From positions 1 to 64,000 of IMG/VR virus record IMGVR_UViG_3300042914_005059: a DNA stretch of 64,000 nucleotides. One strand, given 5' to 3'. The notes under the pieces are model-generated. The model did not search any database and was not told the DNA's origin. It saw nothing but the letters and a program-made list of their open reading frames with translations. Source of the DNA: a virus. Numbering within the stretch: the first letter of the stretch is position 1; each line of letters begins with the position of its first letter. Positions 35,401 to 43,756 of this stretch are shown here, piece by piece. The translations under genes and the position numbers were made by a program.

Positions 35401-35418
35401 GGATCAAGAGAAGATTAT

Positions 35419-35856
35419 ATGGGACTTTTTAATTGTTATGGGGGTAAATGTGAAGGTGGTGACGATCAACAAATCGCTGATAAAATTTTAACCATTATAA
35501 CGAATAATCCAGAAAAAATTAAGGATTTAAAATCTTCTGCCGTGGGTAATGTAAATATGCCAGATTTTTTGCAAATAAGTTACAATTTCACTATAGGTAA
35601 AAGCCAACAGATAATCTCTAAAAAAAGAGGAAAAGGAAAGTATGATTTATTTGTTGGTGACCATTATATAAAATGTGATTCGAATACATCTAAAAATATT
35701 TTTAAATCTTTAGAAAAAAATGATCCTAATTCTAGAGTAAATACGTTATCATCCTTTGATGAATCCAAAAACTCTAGAAAACCTTTAATCAATGAAGATA
35801 TTCAAAAAGAACTAAGTAACTTCAATAAATTAGTAAATTACACACCTAAAAAATAA
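35419..35856 (+). CDS. Unknown 145-residue protein
   Basis: It begins GLFNCYGGKCEGGDDQQIADKILTII and has basic middle segments (IGKSQQIISKKRGKGKYDLFVGDHYIKCD) and a charged helical end. The N-terminal CYGGKC could hold a metal or a disulphide. It follows the small peptide by 18 nt and leads into the 170-residue protein, so it is part of the small internal-protein group behind the endonuclease. Function is unknown. Confidence 0.6.
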   Translation: MGLFNCYGGKCEGGDDQQIADKILTIITNNPEKIKDLKSSAVGNVNMPDFLQISYNFTIGKSQQIISKKRGKGKYDLFVGDHYIKCDSNTSKNIFKSLEKNDPNSRVNTLSSFDESKNSRKPLINEDIQKELSNFNKLVNYTPKK

Positions 35857-35864
35857 AAATAAAA

Positions 35865-36377
35865 ATGGGAAACACAAGATACAAAATCACTAAAGAACAA
35901 CTTGAAATGGTTGTTGAAAATTTCGTAATGGAATCAACAGAAAATAACGGTAAAACTCCAGTTAAAAATATGATTCCTAAACAAGGGCCTGAGGCTAAAA
36001 AATATGTTAAAAATAAAATTTCAGGTAAAATCGTAGACCAATCTGAAGGTATGCCTTCTGTATCACCAATGAAGAAAAAATTATCTCAAGCTCCTGAGGC
36101 TAAAAAACATATGGCAAAAGGAAAGGGAAAAACTTCTTATATGAGTAAACCAAAAATGGTGAAAGAGGCTCTAGGTGAATTTGCCACAGGTGGAGCTGTA
36201 CCACTTGCACAATTTTTAGCCGGTGCTGGTCTCGCTATTGGTGCGGCTGTAGCGGCCTGGAAGAGCACTTTTGGTTCTGACGTTCCAGCACCAAAAGATG
36301 TTAAATCAATGGAAAAAGAATTGGTTACAAAATCTCCACAAGAGAAAAAATCTTTTTTTAGAAACCTTTTTAAATAA
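35865..36377 (+). CDS. Small basic protein with a glycine/alanine-rich membrane segment
   Basis: The 170-residue product starts GNTRYKITKEQLEMVVENFV and has two related repeats (GPEAKKYVKNKISGKIV and APEAKKHMAKGKGKTS). It then has a hydrophobic stretch, GGAVPLAQFLAGAGLAIGAA, of about 24 residues that could insert in a membrane. The end is Lys-rich. The only hydrophobic segment lies C-terminal to a long basic region, as in phage proteins ejected through the host envelope. It ends just before a terminator. An ejection or pore role is an inference. Confidence 0.55.
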   Translation: MGNTRYKITKEQLEMVVENFVMESTENNGKTPVKNMIPKQGPEAKKYVKNKISGKIVDQSEGMPSVSPMKKKLSQAPEAKKHMAKGKGKTSYMSKPKMVKEALGEFATGGAVPLAQFLAGAGLAIGAAVAAWKSTFGSDVPAPKDVKSMEKELVTKSPQEKKSFFRNLFK

Positions 36378-36396
36378 TTTTTTAAAATTAATCAAT

Positions 36397-36425
36397 AAAA
36401 AACCCCTCAGTGAGGGGTTTTTTTT
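36397..36425 (+). terminator. Intrinsic terminator
   Basis: Stem CCCCTC (36403-36408) with GAGGGG (36412-36417), loop AGT, A-run before and T-run after. It can serve the plus gene ending at 36377 and the minus gene ending at 36428. Confidence 0.88.
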
Positions 36426-36427
36426 AT

Positions 36428-36679
36428 TTAAGGTAAATTAAAATAATCGTCTTTCATTGTTGGGTTTTTATAAATGTCCGCCCAAAATTCGCGTTCAAAA
36501 ACTGCGACAACAGATTTATAACCAAAAAAGATAACGTTTAAAAAATTTAAAAAATAAATAACAGTAGAGGAATCACCAATTTTGATTGCGAATAAATTAA
36601 TTAAAAGAATCAATAAATAGATAACAGACCATTTTGACCACTGATTAATTTGATTTTTGATTTTTGGTTTTGTTTCCAT
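36428..36679 (-). CDS. Small two-helix membrane protein
   Basis: The 83-residue protein has two likely membrane helices (WSVIYLLILLINLFAI and VIYFLNFLNVIFFGY) and charged ends (METKPKIKNQINQW, and REFWADIYKNPTMKDD). It is on the opposite strand to its neighbours and has a full Bacteroidota-type promoter, so it can be expressed by the host polymerase, independently of the phage late programme. Small host-promoter-driven membrane proteins in phages often act in superinfection exclusion or lysis control. The function is not visible here. Confidence 0.6.
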   Translation of the reverse strand: METKPKIKNQINQWSKWSVIYLLILLINLFAIKIGDSSTVIYFLNFLNVIFFGYKSVVAVFEREFWADIYKNPTMKDDYFNLP

Positions 36680-36698
36680 TGTTGTTAATTTGGTTTTA

Positions 36699-36729
36699 CA
36701 AAGATAAATATAAAAAGATTATTTACAAA
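36699..36729 (-). promoter_or_regulatory. Bacteroidota-type promoter for the membrane protein
   Basis: On the minus strand TTTG (36729-36726), then 19 nt, then TATCTTTG (36706-36699). This is the TTTG-N19-TAnnTTTG housekeeping promoter of Bacteroidota. The ATG is about 20 nt downstream. Confidence 0.82.
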
Positions 36730-36749
36730 ATAATTTTATTTAAAAAGCA

Positions 36750-36765
36750 AATATTTATATAAAAA
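36750..36765 (+). promoter_or_regulatory. Phage-type promoter motif
   Basis: AATATTTATATAAAAA lies 14 nt before the ATG at 36780. Confidence 0.55.
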
Positions 36766-36779
36766 TAAATATACAAAAA

Positions 36780-39257
36780 ATGAAATTAACTAAAGAAGAT
36801 TTAAACAAATCATTGGAAATACAATTTCAAAAAGATTTAAAAGATCTTTTGGAAGTCGTTGATTTATATAATAAAAGCAACAAAATGTTGTTTGAAAATA
36901 GATTGTCCAAAGAAGAGTATGAAACATTAAATGAAGGTCTTTGGGAAAAGGTAAAATACGGTTTATCTAAATTGGGTAGATATAAAGCAGGTGGTAAAAT
37001 TTTAGGTAAAGGTAAAATAGACCAAGAAGCGGCTGCTAAAATTCAAACTATTATCGATAAAAAAGGTAATGAAATGATTAAAGCTCTTAATAGTAGTATA
37101 AAAGAAAAAAATCCTGAATTTCCTAACAATAAAAAAGGTCAAGATTTTTTAAATACTGTTTTAGAAATTTCTGCAGTTTATGATTCTGTTGTTGTGGCAA
37201 CCAAAAAAGATCCCAAAGAAGAGGGGTTTTTACCTATTGATGCTGCAAACACCATTATTGAGGATTTGGGAGAATATGTTAAAAAGTTCTTGGACGTTGA
37301 TTTATCTGCAGCATATTCTGTAATGGATTCTGAAAAAGAAAAAGTTGATAAAGATACAGAACTTTTAACTGATGAAGTAGAAGATATTAACGAAGATGAA
37401 GCGGAAGATGTAAGAACAAAATTACAAGCGAAAAAAGGTGATGCAGCTGATAGAGATAGTGAAAGAATGAAAACCTTAAAATCTAATAATTTACCTTTAA
37501 TATTAACCGCAGTTGGTGGTTCTTTAGGTACTTTGGGTTGGTTAGCACAAACTGATTGGTTAAAAACTTTATTAGAATCGTGGCTTAATAAAAAAGGTAT
37601 CCCTGGAGAAGACGCTATTTATCAAACTTTTACAGGTGGACGTGGTGGTGATCCTAAAGGATTTCTTCATTGGGCAAATCAAATAGACCCTAGTAACCCA
37701 ATGAAAACTGGGGCTGACGTATCTAATTTTGTTAACAAAATGGGTGCTGAAAATGTTAGTCACATGTTCGATGGTAACGGTGCCGGTGATTCAATGGATC
37801 AGGTAAGTAAACTACAGCAATTAGTTGGTGGTGATAACGCTAATAAAAGTGTTGGGGAGTTGTTCCAAGGTGACACTTATGGTGACATGAAGCAGGGTAG
37901 AAACTTGTTTGGTATTAGTAAAGCTGCTTCTTTTACTGCAAAAGTATTAATTAAACAAGCCGTAAAAGGTGTTGCTGGTAGTACTGCGGGTACTGTTTTG
38001 GCGACAAAAATTGCCTCGGTTGGTTCTGTTTTAGCCCCTCTAGGTATTGCTGTTTTAGCTACTGGAGCGTTGGTTAAATTGATGAGAATGAAAGGTCAGA
38101 AACAATCAAGAGCTAAAACTTTACAAGACCTTTTAAATTCTATTCAACCGATTAAAGGTACTGAACAAAATCAACCAGTTTTACCTGAACAACCAAAAGA
38201 GGATGATAATAAAAAAGAAGAAAAAGGTGGTGAAGGGAAAAATAATAAAGAAGGTCTTTTTAATGATTTAGCAGGATTCTTTAAGTTTACATACAACAAT
38301 AGAAAAATGGCATCACCTGAATTGTTTGGTGATAAAAAAGAAGATTTAAAAGAAAATCCTTGTTCTAAATTTACTAAAGGTCAAAAAGTAAAAACAAAAG
38401 CCGGAAAAGCGGTTGAAGTTATTGCCAATAGCACGGAAGACGATTCAATTAAAAAAGGTGAAGTTAAAGTTAAAAGAGAAGATGGAGGAACTTATTCTGT
38501 AGGGTGTACTCAACTTTCTGAATCTATGATTAAAAATAATAAATTAATAAACGAAATGTCAAACAACAATTTAATTTCTGAAGGTAAATTTATAAAAGAC
38601 CCAGAAGTAATAAAAATTTTAAAACAAAAATCTGGTATCGACCAAAATAAACTTAAATTTTTTGAAAGTTTTATGACCCGTGTTGAAATCATCAGAAACA
38701 AAATTAAAAAAATGGACAATACAGGTGATAAGGTAATTGATAAATTTGTCCAAAAACTTAAAGCTAACCCAATAATGAGTAAGGATTTTACTAAAACATT
38801 TAACGTAGATCCAGGTAACCCTCAAAATGTTGAGGCAATGGGTAACTTTATTAATGAGTTAATAGAAATAGTGTATAAAGGTAAATTCAGGGGTATGACT
38901 TTTAAAGATGCCGGTGGTATGGTTGGTAAAATGGGTACCCTTGGTGGTGGGAATATTAATAAAGTTTCTATGGGTGAATCTTACTTAGTTGAAAGAAAAG
39001 GTAAGAAAGCTAAAGCTAAAAGTGATCTAAAAAACAACATGATTAGTTTTATTACCGAACTTATGAATATGTTCCAATATATGTATAAGCTTAAAAGACA
39101 GGGTAAATTAAGTAGTAGCTCTGATACTAAAATTGGTGGAACCAAAAAACCCACCAAAACAAAACCTGAACCTAAACAAGAATCAGTTAAAAAAGTAAAT
39201 CCACTTTTAACCGAAGAAATTAATAAAATAAAAAATTTAATGTTTAAAATTTCTTAA
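36780..39257 (+). CDS. Large internal-protein-like gene with hydrophobic segments (825 aa)
   Basis: The protein starts MKLTKEDLNKSLEIQFQKDL with helices, then has an ETLNE-G site at about residue 50 of the (L/I)-x-E type. Charged helical regions follow, then two hydrophobic stretches: LILTAVGGSLGTLGWLAQ near 240 and VLAPLGIAVLATGALVKLM near 420. Near residue 487 is the KNNKEGLFNDLAGFFKF motif shared with the protein at 53706. The C-terminal end is VNPLLTEEINKIKNLMFKIS. It may be a packaged ejection protein that crosses the envelope, by analogy to large internal proteins. No enzyme motif is visible. Confidence 0.6.
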   Translation: MKLTKEDLNKSLEIQFQKDLKDLLEVVDLYNKSNKMLFENRLSKEEYETLNEGLWEKVKYGLSKLGRYKAGGKILGKGKIDQEAAAKIQTIIDKKGNEMIKALNSSIKEKNPEFPNNKKGQDFLNTVLEISAVYDSVVVATKKDPKEEGFLPIDAANTIIEDLGEYVKKFLDVDLSAAYSVMDSEKEKVDKDTELLTDEVEDINEDEAEDVRTKLQAKKGDAADRDSERMKTLKSNNLPLILTAVGGSLGTLGWLAQTDWLKTLLESWLNKKGIPGEDAIYQTFTGGRGGDPKGFLHWANQIDPSNPMKTGADVSNFVNKMGAENVSHMFDGNGAGDSMDQVSKLQQLVGGDNANKSVGELFQGDTYGDMKQGRNLFGISKAASFTAKVLIKQAVKGVAGSTAGTVLATKIASVGSVLAPLGIAVLATGALVKLMRMKGQKQSRAKTLQDLLNSIQPIKGTEQNQPVLPEQPKEDDNKKEEKGGEGKNNKEGLFNDLAGFFKFTYNNRKMASPELFGDKKEDLKENPCSKFTKGQKVKTKAGKAVEVIANSTEDDSIKKGEVKVKREDGGTYSVGCTQLSESMIKNNKLINEMSNNNLISEGKFIKDPEVIKILKQKSGIDQNKLKFFESFMTRVEIIRNKIKKMDNTGDKVIDKFVQKLKANPIMSKDFTKTFNVDPGNPQNVEAMGNFINELIEIVYKGKFRGMTFKDAGGMVGKMGTLGGGNINKVSMGESYLVERKGKKAKAKSDLKNNMISFITELMNMFQYMYKLKRQGKLSSSSDTKIGGTKKPTKTKPEPKQESVKKVNPLLTEEINKIKNLMFKIS

Positions 39258-39270
39258 CAAAAATAAATTT

Positions 39271-40884
39271 TTATAGAAGATGGGTTTGGGGTTTCCAAAC
39301 CCATTTTTTATTGCCACAATCGTATATTCTGGGTATACCCCTTTCTTCCATTATTTGGTGTTCGGTTTTATTTTTGTCGTAACCTTCAGCAACTAAAACA
39401 TCTTTTCTAAAGTTATATCTATGGTACCTAATTCCGTTTATAACATAAAAATAAGACGGTTTCGAATACCCCTCATACTCAAACCCTAATACTTTATACA
39501 TATTACCATTAAAAAGCCTATTATCAGAAAAAGATAATATTTTTTTAGGGTCATACGTTTTTATAAAAGATTTAAATAACCTAGAAGCCCCACCTAAAAC
39601 ATTGTAATTTAACTTATTACAGAATCTTATCAACTCCCATTCACCTTCAACGTGTTTAGAACCTAAAGATTTTCTAAGCCTACCAAATGTCATCAATGAC
39701 ACTAATTCATCCTTATAATATAAACCTAACTTAACTGAAGAATTAACTTTTCCTTGAATATGGTTTTTATTTAAAAAATCATTATGTTCTTTATTGTCCA
39801 CCAATTTTATCTCACACTTTCTCGCATATATTACATTTTTACCATTAATCCCCAACCTATTTTTTATTAAAGAAGTTACAATGTCTTTTTTAACCTCCCA
39901 TTCATCTTGAAAGATTTGTATTAGATCAACATTTTTAGATTTACAATTTAAATACTTTTTTAAATGGTAATCTTTCTCAACAAAAAATTCATTATGCCAA
40001 TAAACACCATTATATTCTATTGCGATGTTTTTATTAGGAATAAAAACATCCAATTCTTTGGGGGATATTAAGGTTCTATCATTAAGCAAACAATTCCCAT
40101 CGGTTATCTCTGTTATTAATTTTTGTAATTCTTTTTCTTGAATAGAAACTGATTCATTTATTGGGTTACACAACGTACAAGGATTAACACCTACTAAAAC
40201 ACGATATCTAAAACTATTACGATGAATATCATAGTTTTTATTACATGTTTGGCAAAGAATATTTAAAGTATCACCAGTATGTGTTATAAAATTAAATTTA
40301 TCATATTTTTCAATAAAGTATTTTCTTCTAGTATCATGTGTTTTACCCAATACTTCTGGTGTTGATAGGATTGTTGTCTTTCCATATTTTTCCATGTTAG
40401 TTAACTTTTTTCTCTCAGTGACACCTTCAACTTTTGATACATGATCAACACCGTGATTTTTTATAAAGCCATTTTTTACTAATTCTAAATTTTGATATGT
40501 ATTTTCTACACCATACCTTTCTTTATTTGTTTTTTTGATTTTTTTTTGTGTTTCTTCAAATTTACCTAACCAAGTTTTTTTAGATTTTTCAATATGTTCT
40601 TTATTTTTATTAGTACAACTTAAAGAACAATATTTTCCGTATCCTTCTTTTAAACTTCTTTTAAAAATTAATTCTTTATTACATTCTGCACATTTTGGTA
40701 TTTCTGTATATTTATTAATAAAGTGCCAAACTTGTTGTTGAAAAGGTAAATAGTTTAAAGAATTATTTTCAATAAATTTTTTAACTTCTTCATAAATTTT
40801 TGGTTCTTTTTTGGATAATTTTTTTTCGTTGGTTTTCCAACCAGATTTATTATCCATAAAAAATAAAAAATATTCGTTTATCAT
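39271..40884 (-). CDS. EDxHD-like homing endonuclease with GNAT-like C-terminal domain, copy 2
   Basis: From ATG 40884 (MINEYFLFFMDNKSGWKTN) the product has 537 residues. There is a Cys cluster (CAECNKEL...CSLSC), several KYG-type DNA-contact repeats (ERYGVENTYQN, NHGVDHVSKV, KYGKTTILSTPE) and a zinc ribbon (CQTCNKNY...CTLC). The nuclease core is ELDVFIPNKNIAIEYNGVYWHN with LIQIFQDEW. The C-terminal GNAT-like domain runs GLYYKDELVSLMTFG, WELIRFCNKL, GASRLFKSFI, SFSDNRLFNG. It lies immediately before the tail tube gene on the opposite strand. Its last codons overlap the terminator hairpin of the converging gene. Confidence 0.85.
   Translation of the reverse strand: MINEYFLFFMDNKSGWKTNEKKLSKKEPKIYEEVKKFIENNSLNYLPFQQQVWHFINKYTEIPKCAECNKELIFKRSLKEGYGKYCSLSCTNKNKEHIEKSKKTWLGKFEETQKKIKKTNKERYGVENTYQNLELVKNGFIKNHGVDHVSKVEGVTERKKLTNMEKYGKTTILSTPEVLGKTHDTRRKYFIEKYDKFNFITHTGDTLNILCQTCNKNYDIHRNSFRYRVLVGVNPCTLCNPINESVSIQEKELQKLITEITDGNCLLNDRTLISPKELDVFIPNKNIAIEYNGVYWHNEFFVEKDYHLKKYLNCKSKNVDLIQIFQDEWEVKKDIVTSLIKNRLGINGKNVIYARKCEIKLVDNKEHNDFLNKNHIQGKVNSSVKLGLYYKDELVSLMTFGRLRKSLGSKHVEGEWELIRFCNKLNYNVLGGASRLFKSFIKTYDPKKILSFSDNRLFNGNMYKVLGFEYEGYSKPSYFYVINGIRYHRYNFRKDVLVAEGYDKNKTEHQIMEERGIPRIYDCGNKKWVWKPQTHLL
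39280..39309 (+). terminator. Terminator inside the 3' end of homing endonuclease copy 2
   Basis: A 10-bp stem (ATGGGTTTGG 39280-39289, CCAAACCCAT 39295-39304) with a 5-nt loop and T-run ends transcripts of the plus-strand gene at 36780-39257. It lies in the last codons of the convergent endonuclease gene. Confidence 0.85.
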
Positions 40885-40938
40885 ATATTTATAAGTATGA
40901 AACAAATATAATAATAATAAACTAAAAAACAATAAAAC

Positions 40939-41427
40939 ATGGCAGATTTATTAATGAGGATGCCCATTCCTTACGAACCAAAAAAACAGAATCGATTTAT
41001 TTTAAGATTCCCTTCTCCGCTTGGCATCCAGGAGTGGTATGTTAAATCAGCTTCTAGACCGAAATATACGGCACAAGAAACTGAAATCCAATTTCTTAAT
41101 ACTTCAACTTTTGTTACAGGTAGATTTAACTGGGAAACTATTAGTGTAACTTTTCGTGACCCGATTGGCCCTTCTGCGACTCAAGCTCTTATGGAATGGG
41201 TACGTTTACATTCGGAATCAGTAACAGGTAGACAAGGTTACGCTGCTGGATACAAGAAAGATGTTGAATTGGAAATGTTAGACCCAACCGGTGTTATCGT
41301 AGAAAAATGGATTCTTCAAGGAACCATGTTAAACGATGTTGATTTCGGTTCTTTAGCTTATGATTCCAACGATATTGCTGAAATAACAGCAACACTTCGT
41401 TTTGATCGTGCTATAAGCGTATTTTGA
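40939..41427 (+). CDS. gp19: Tail tube protein (T4 gp19-like)
   Basis: The 162-residue protein (T4 gp19 has 163) forms the inner tail tube around which the sheath packs. It begins ADLLMRMPIPYEPKKQNRFIL and has RFNWETISVTFRDPIGPSATQ and a C-terminal TATLRFDRAISVF. These are the beta strands of the tube fold, with the conserved YxxKxQNRF and WxxxxVTFRDPIGP patterns. Its partner sheath gene is 7 kb upstream, an unusual distance because sheath and tube are normally adjacent in T4-like phages. Two endonucleases and the internal-protein group have been inserted between them. Confidence 0.95.
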   Translation: MADLLMRMPIPYEPKKQNRFILRFPSPLGIQEWYVKSASRPKYTAQETEIQFLNTSTFVTGRFNWETISVTFRDPIGPSATQALMEWVRLHSESVTGRQGYAAGYKKDVELEMLDPTGVIVEKWILQGTMLNDVDFGSLAYDSNDIAEITATLRFDRAISVF

Positions 41428-41460
41428 TCCTCTATCAAATACAAACTTCGTCTTCTCTGT

Positions 41461-41489
41461 ATGTATTTATTTTTGTTAAATAAGTACAT
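41461..41489 (+). other. Long hairpin after tail tube gene
   Basis: A 12-bp stem with one G-U pair (ATGTATTTATTT 41461-41472, AAATAAGTACAT 41478-41489) and a 5-nt loop lies 33 nt after the tube gene. It lacks a T-run, so it may be a weak terminator or mRNA-stabilising structure rather than a canonical terminator. Confidence 0.55.
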
Positions 41490-41512
41490 ACTTGACAACC
41501 AACAAAAAGTCC

Positions 41513-41529
41513 GTATATTTATTAATAAA
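41513..41529 (+). promoter_or_regulatory. Phage-type promoter motif
   Basis: GTATATTTATTAATAAA lies 8 nt before the ATG at 41537. Confidence 0.5.
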
Positions 41530-41536
41530 TAAATGT

Positions 41537-43120
41537 ATGGACTTTTCTTTTTTTACAACAGATAATAAATCTGGTCACAAAACCAAAGAGGTGTGGTTTG
41601 CAAAAAATCACCCCCAAGAGTATGTTGATATAACATCTTATTGTCAACAACATTTAAAATCGGAATCTTCTTTTAAAGAAAAAATATGGTTCTATTTCAA
41701 GAATCTAACACAAAAACCAAAATGCCAATCTTGTAATACCGAAGTTAAATTTTCAGAAAGATTTGACAGAGGATATAATCAATTTTGTTCATTAGAATGT
41801 GCAAACAATAGTGGTTTATTAATTAATAAAATCAAAGAATCCAACTTAAAAAACCATGGTGTTGAGTTTTATACCCAACATAAAGACTTTATCAAAAAAC
41901 GTGATAAAACCAAAATCGAAACTTATGGTAATAAAAACTATAACAACACTGAAAAAATGTTACAAACAAAATCGAAGTTGTACGGAAATAAAAAATATAA
42001 CAATTTTGAAAAGTATAAAGAAACCTGTAATATAAAATATGGGGTTGATAACTTTGTTAAATCGGATGATTATAGAAATTTATTAAGTAATAAGGTTATT
42101 GAACGGTATCCAGAGTTAGAAATTAAAAAAATATCGACTGATTTATCTATGCTTCACATTAAATGTCATAAATGTGATGATGTATATTCTATAACACAAA
42201 ATTTATTACGAGAAAGAAAAAAACATAATTACGTTTTATGTACAAAATGTAATCCAATTGGCATGAGTTTTTCATCATCTTATGAAGATTCATTATGTTC
42301 TATATTAGATGATTGGGGTGTAGAATATGAAAGACATAATAAAATACCTAATTCTTCTCTTGAAATTGATATTTATATTCCATCTATAAAAACTGCCATT
42401 GAATTTGATGGAATTTATTGGCATAATGAATTATATCTTACCAATGATTACCATTTGGTAAAAACTAATTTATGTAAAAAATCTAACATCGAATTAATTC
42501 ATATTTTCGAAGATGAATGGTTGTTTAAACAAGAAACTGTTTTATCTATATTAAAAAATAAACTCAAGTTAATTTCAAACAAAATATATTCTAGAAATTG
42601 TGAAATAAAAAAGGTTACGTCAAACGAAAGTAACCTTTTTTTATCCGAAAACCATATACAAGGAAATGTCTCTTCTACGGTTAAAATTGGGTTATATTAT
42701 AAAGACGAATTAGTTTCTTTAATGACTTTTGGTAAAAGAAATGGTGTTGGTAATAACACTGATTGGGAATTAATTAGATTTTGTAATAAGAAAAATACGA
42801 TTGTGGTGGGAGCGGCCTCCAAACTATTTAATTTTTTTATTAAAAATTTTAAAGTTAAAAAAATCATATCTTACTCAGACAATCGTTGGTTTACTGGTGG
42901 TGTTTACACAAAACTAGGGTTTAATAATTGTGGGTCGACAAAACCAAATTATTGGTATGTACATAACGGTATTAGATATCATAGATTAAATTTTAAAAAA
43001 TCTGTGTTGGTTAAACAGGGTTTTGATAGAAATAAAACAGAAAAAGAAATAATGTTTAATCGTAAAATATATCGTATTTACGATTGTGGTAACATAAGAT
43101 GGGAGTTTTCTAATCAGTAA
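41537..43120 (+). CDS. EDxHD-like homing endonuclease with GNAT-like C-terminal domain, copy 3
   Basis: I start at ATG 41537 (MDFSFFTTDNKSGHKTKE), because the longer frame crosses the promoter motif. The 527-residue protein has a CQSCNTEV...CSLEC zinc unit and NHGVEFYTQHKD and KYGVDNFVKS repeats. A CHKCDDVY/CTKC ribbon and the core LEIDIYIPSIKTAIEFDGIY-WHNE with ELIHIFEDEW follow. The GNAT-like end has GLYYKDELVSLMTFG, WELIRFCNKK, GAASKLFNFFI and SYSDNRWFTGGVY. It is directly behind the tail tube gene. Core residues are intact, so it is probably active. Confidence 0.87.
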   Translation: MDFSFFTTDNKSGHKTKEVWFAKNHPQEYVDITSYCQQHLKSESSFKEKIWFYFKNLTQKPKCQSCNTEVKFSERFDRGYNQFCSLECANNSGLLINKIKESNLKNHGVEFYTQHKDFIKKRDKTKIETYGNKNYNNTEKMLQTKSKLYGNKKYNNFEKYKETCNIKYGVDNFVKSDDYRNLLSNKVIERYPELEIKKISTDLSMLHIKCHKCDDVYSITQNLLRERKKHNYVLCTKCNPIGMSFSSSYEDSLCSILDDWGVEYERHNKIPNSSLEIDIYIPSIKTAIEFDGIYWHNELYLTNDYHLVKTNLCKKSNIELIHIFEDEWLFKQETVLSILKNKLKLISNKIYSRNCEIKKVTSNESNLFLSENHIQGNVSSTVKIGLYYKDELVSLMTFGKRNGVGNNTDWELIRFCNKKNTIVVGAASKLFNFFIKNFKVKKIISYSDNRWFTGGVYTKLGFNNCGSTKPNYWYVHNGIRYHRLNFKKSVLVKQGFDRNKTEKEIMFNRKIYRIYDCGNIRWEFSNQ

Positions 43121-43133
43121 GATATTTATTATT
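43121..43133 (+). promoter_or_regulatory. Phage-type promoter motif
   Basis: GATATTTATTATT directly adjoins the ATG at 43134, making a nearly leaderless start. Confidence 0.5.
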
Positions 43134-43532
43134 ATGATTAGAAATATTATCAAAGAACAATTACTTTTAGAAAGAAAAATTGCACAATTAAAAGCAAATA
43201 TTTTTATTAATTTTAATTTACGTCACGACCCAAGTGAACATTCCAAAAAAAGACAATGGCGTCACGTTGCAGAAAAAGGTCAGGTTATTCATGATGTCGA
43301 TATTCTTAATTTGATACAAAAAGTTTTAGACGATATAACATTCAAAATTGTAGTTAATGAGATTCAAAATAAAGTTAGATTTATTGTTTCTGACACTAAT
43401 TATCCTTTTTTAAATGTTGTTATCGAACCTGAAATGGTTGACCCTTATCAATGGATCTTAAATGTTATCACCGTAATGAATAAAAAAGATTTTGAAATTG
43501 GTCGTGGTCAGTTACAATTATTTGGGAAATAA
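43134..43532 (+). CDS. Small protein with capsid-targeting-like N-terminus
   Basis: The 132-residue protein starts MIRNIIKEQLLLERKIAQL, an amphipathic helix with IIKE-Q and LLLE-R sites. The body has basic residues (RHDPSEHSKKRQWRHVAEKG) and a beta-alpha pattern (VDILNLIQKVLDDITFKIVVNEI, VRFIVSDTNYPFLNVVIEP, DPYQWILNVITVMNKKDF). No catalytic motif is evident. The fold-like pattern may be a small alpha/beta domain. It precedes the candidate ncRNA on the other strand and the operon at 43757. I infer a packaged internal protein of unknown activity. Confidence 0.6.
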   Translation: MIRNIIKEQLLLERKIAQLKANIFINFNLRHDPSEHSKKRQWRHVAEKGQVIHDVDILNLIQKVLDDITFKIVVNEIQNKVRFIVSDTNYPFLNVVIEPEMVDPYQWILNVITVMNKKDFEIGRGQLQLFGK

Positions 43533-43566
43533 AAAAACCCACCAGTATTCTGACCGATGGGCTTCT
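43531..43566. terminator. Bidirectional terminator
   Basis: A 9-bp stem with two G-U pairs (CCCACCAGT 43538-43546, ACCGATGGG 43553-43561). On the minus strand it ends in seven T, and on the plus strand in a T-rich stretch. It ends the plus gene at 43532 and probably the minus-strand ncRNA. Confidence 0.75.
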
Positions 43567-43677
43567 TATTTTTCATCTTTAATATCTGTTAAAGATTGCG
43601 GATTTTCACCGTGTTGTTTCGTCACATTACGTCGATTAAGCTTAAGGGATTAACCGATTCAACCCTGTGTTTTTATT
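43538..43677 (-). ncRNA. Candidate small ncRNA with Bacteroidota promoter and terminator
   Basis: A 224-nt gap without an ORF (43533-43756) holds, on the minus strand, a full host-type promoter (43712-43685) and a terminator at 43561-43538. The predicted transcript is about 140 nt. It can form a 7-bp stem (CGGTTAA with TTAATCG, 10-nt loop), a CGG/CCG hairpin and a CGT/ACG hairpin. It has no ORF of useful length. Its sequence shows no extended complementarity to the CRISPR-like repeats. It resembles no RNA family that I recognise. Confidence 0.6.
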
Positions 43678-43684
43678 TCTTTAA

Positions 43685-43715
43685 CAAAGATACATATAAA
43701 TATTCATTTTACAAA
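43685..43715 (-). promoter_or_regulatory. Bacteroidota-type promoter for the candidate ncRNA
   Basis: On the minus strand TTTG (43715-43712), 19 nt, then TATCTTTG (43692-43685), exactly the host housekeeping spacing. Confidence 0.82.
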
Positions 43716-43733
43716 ATATTTTTAAAATTTATT

Positions 43734-43749
43734 GATATTTATTATAAAA
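43734..43749 (+). promoter_or_regulatory. Phage-type promoter motif
   Basis: GATATTTATTATAAAA lies 7 nt before the ATG at 43757 and heads the operon with caspase-like and Dps-like genes. Confidence 0.55.
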
Positions 43750-43756
43750 TGTTTGA

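Noticed and set aside
43538-43677. Candidate tracrRNA for the arrays
   Set aside because: No extended complementarity between this RNA and the 36-nt repeat was found by eye.
43586-43680. tRNA-like segment with a T-loop-like GGTTGAATC
   Set aside because: No cloverleaf with acceptor and anticodon stems can be formed.
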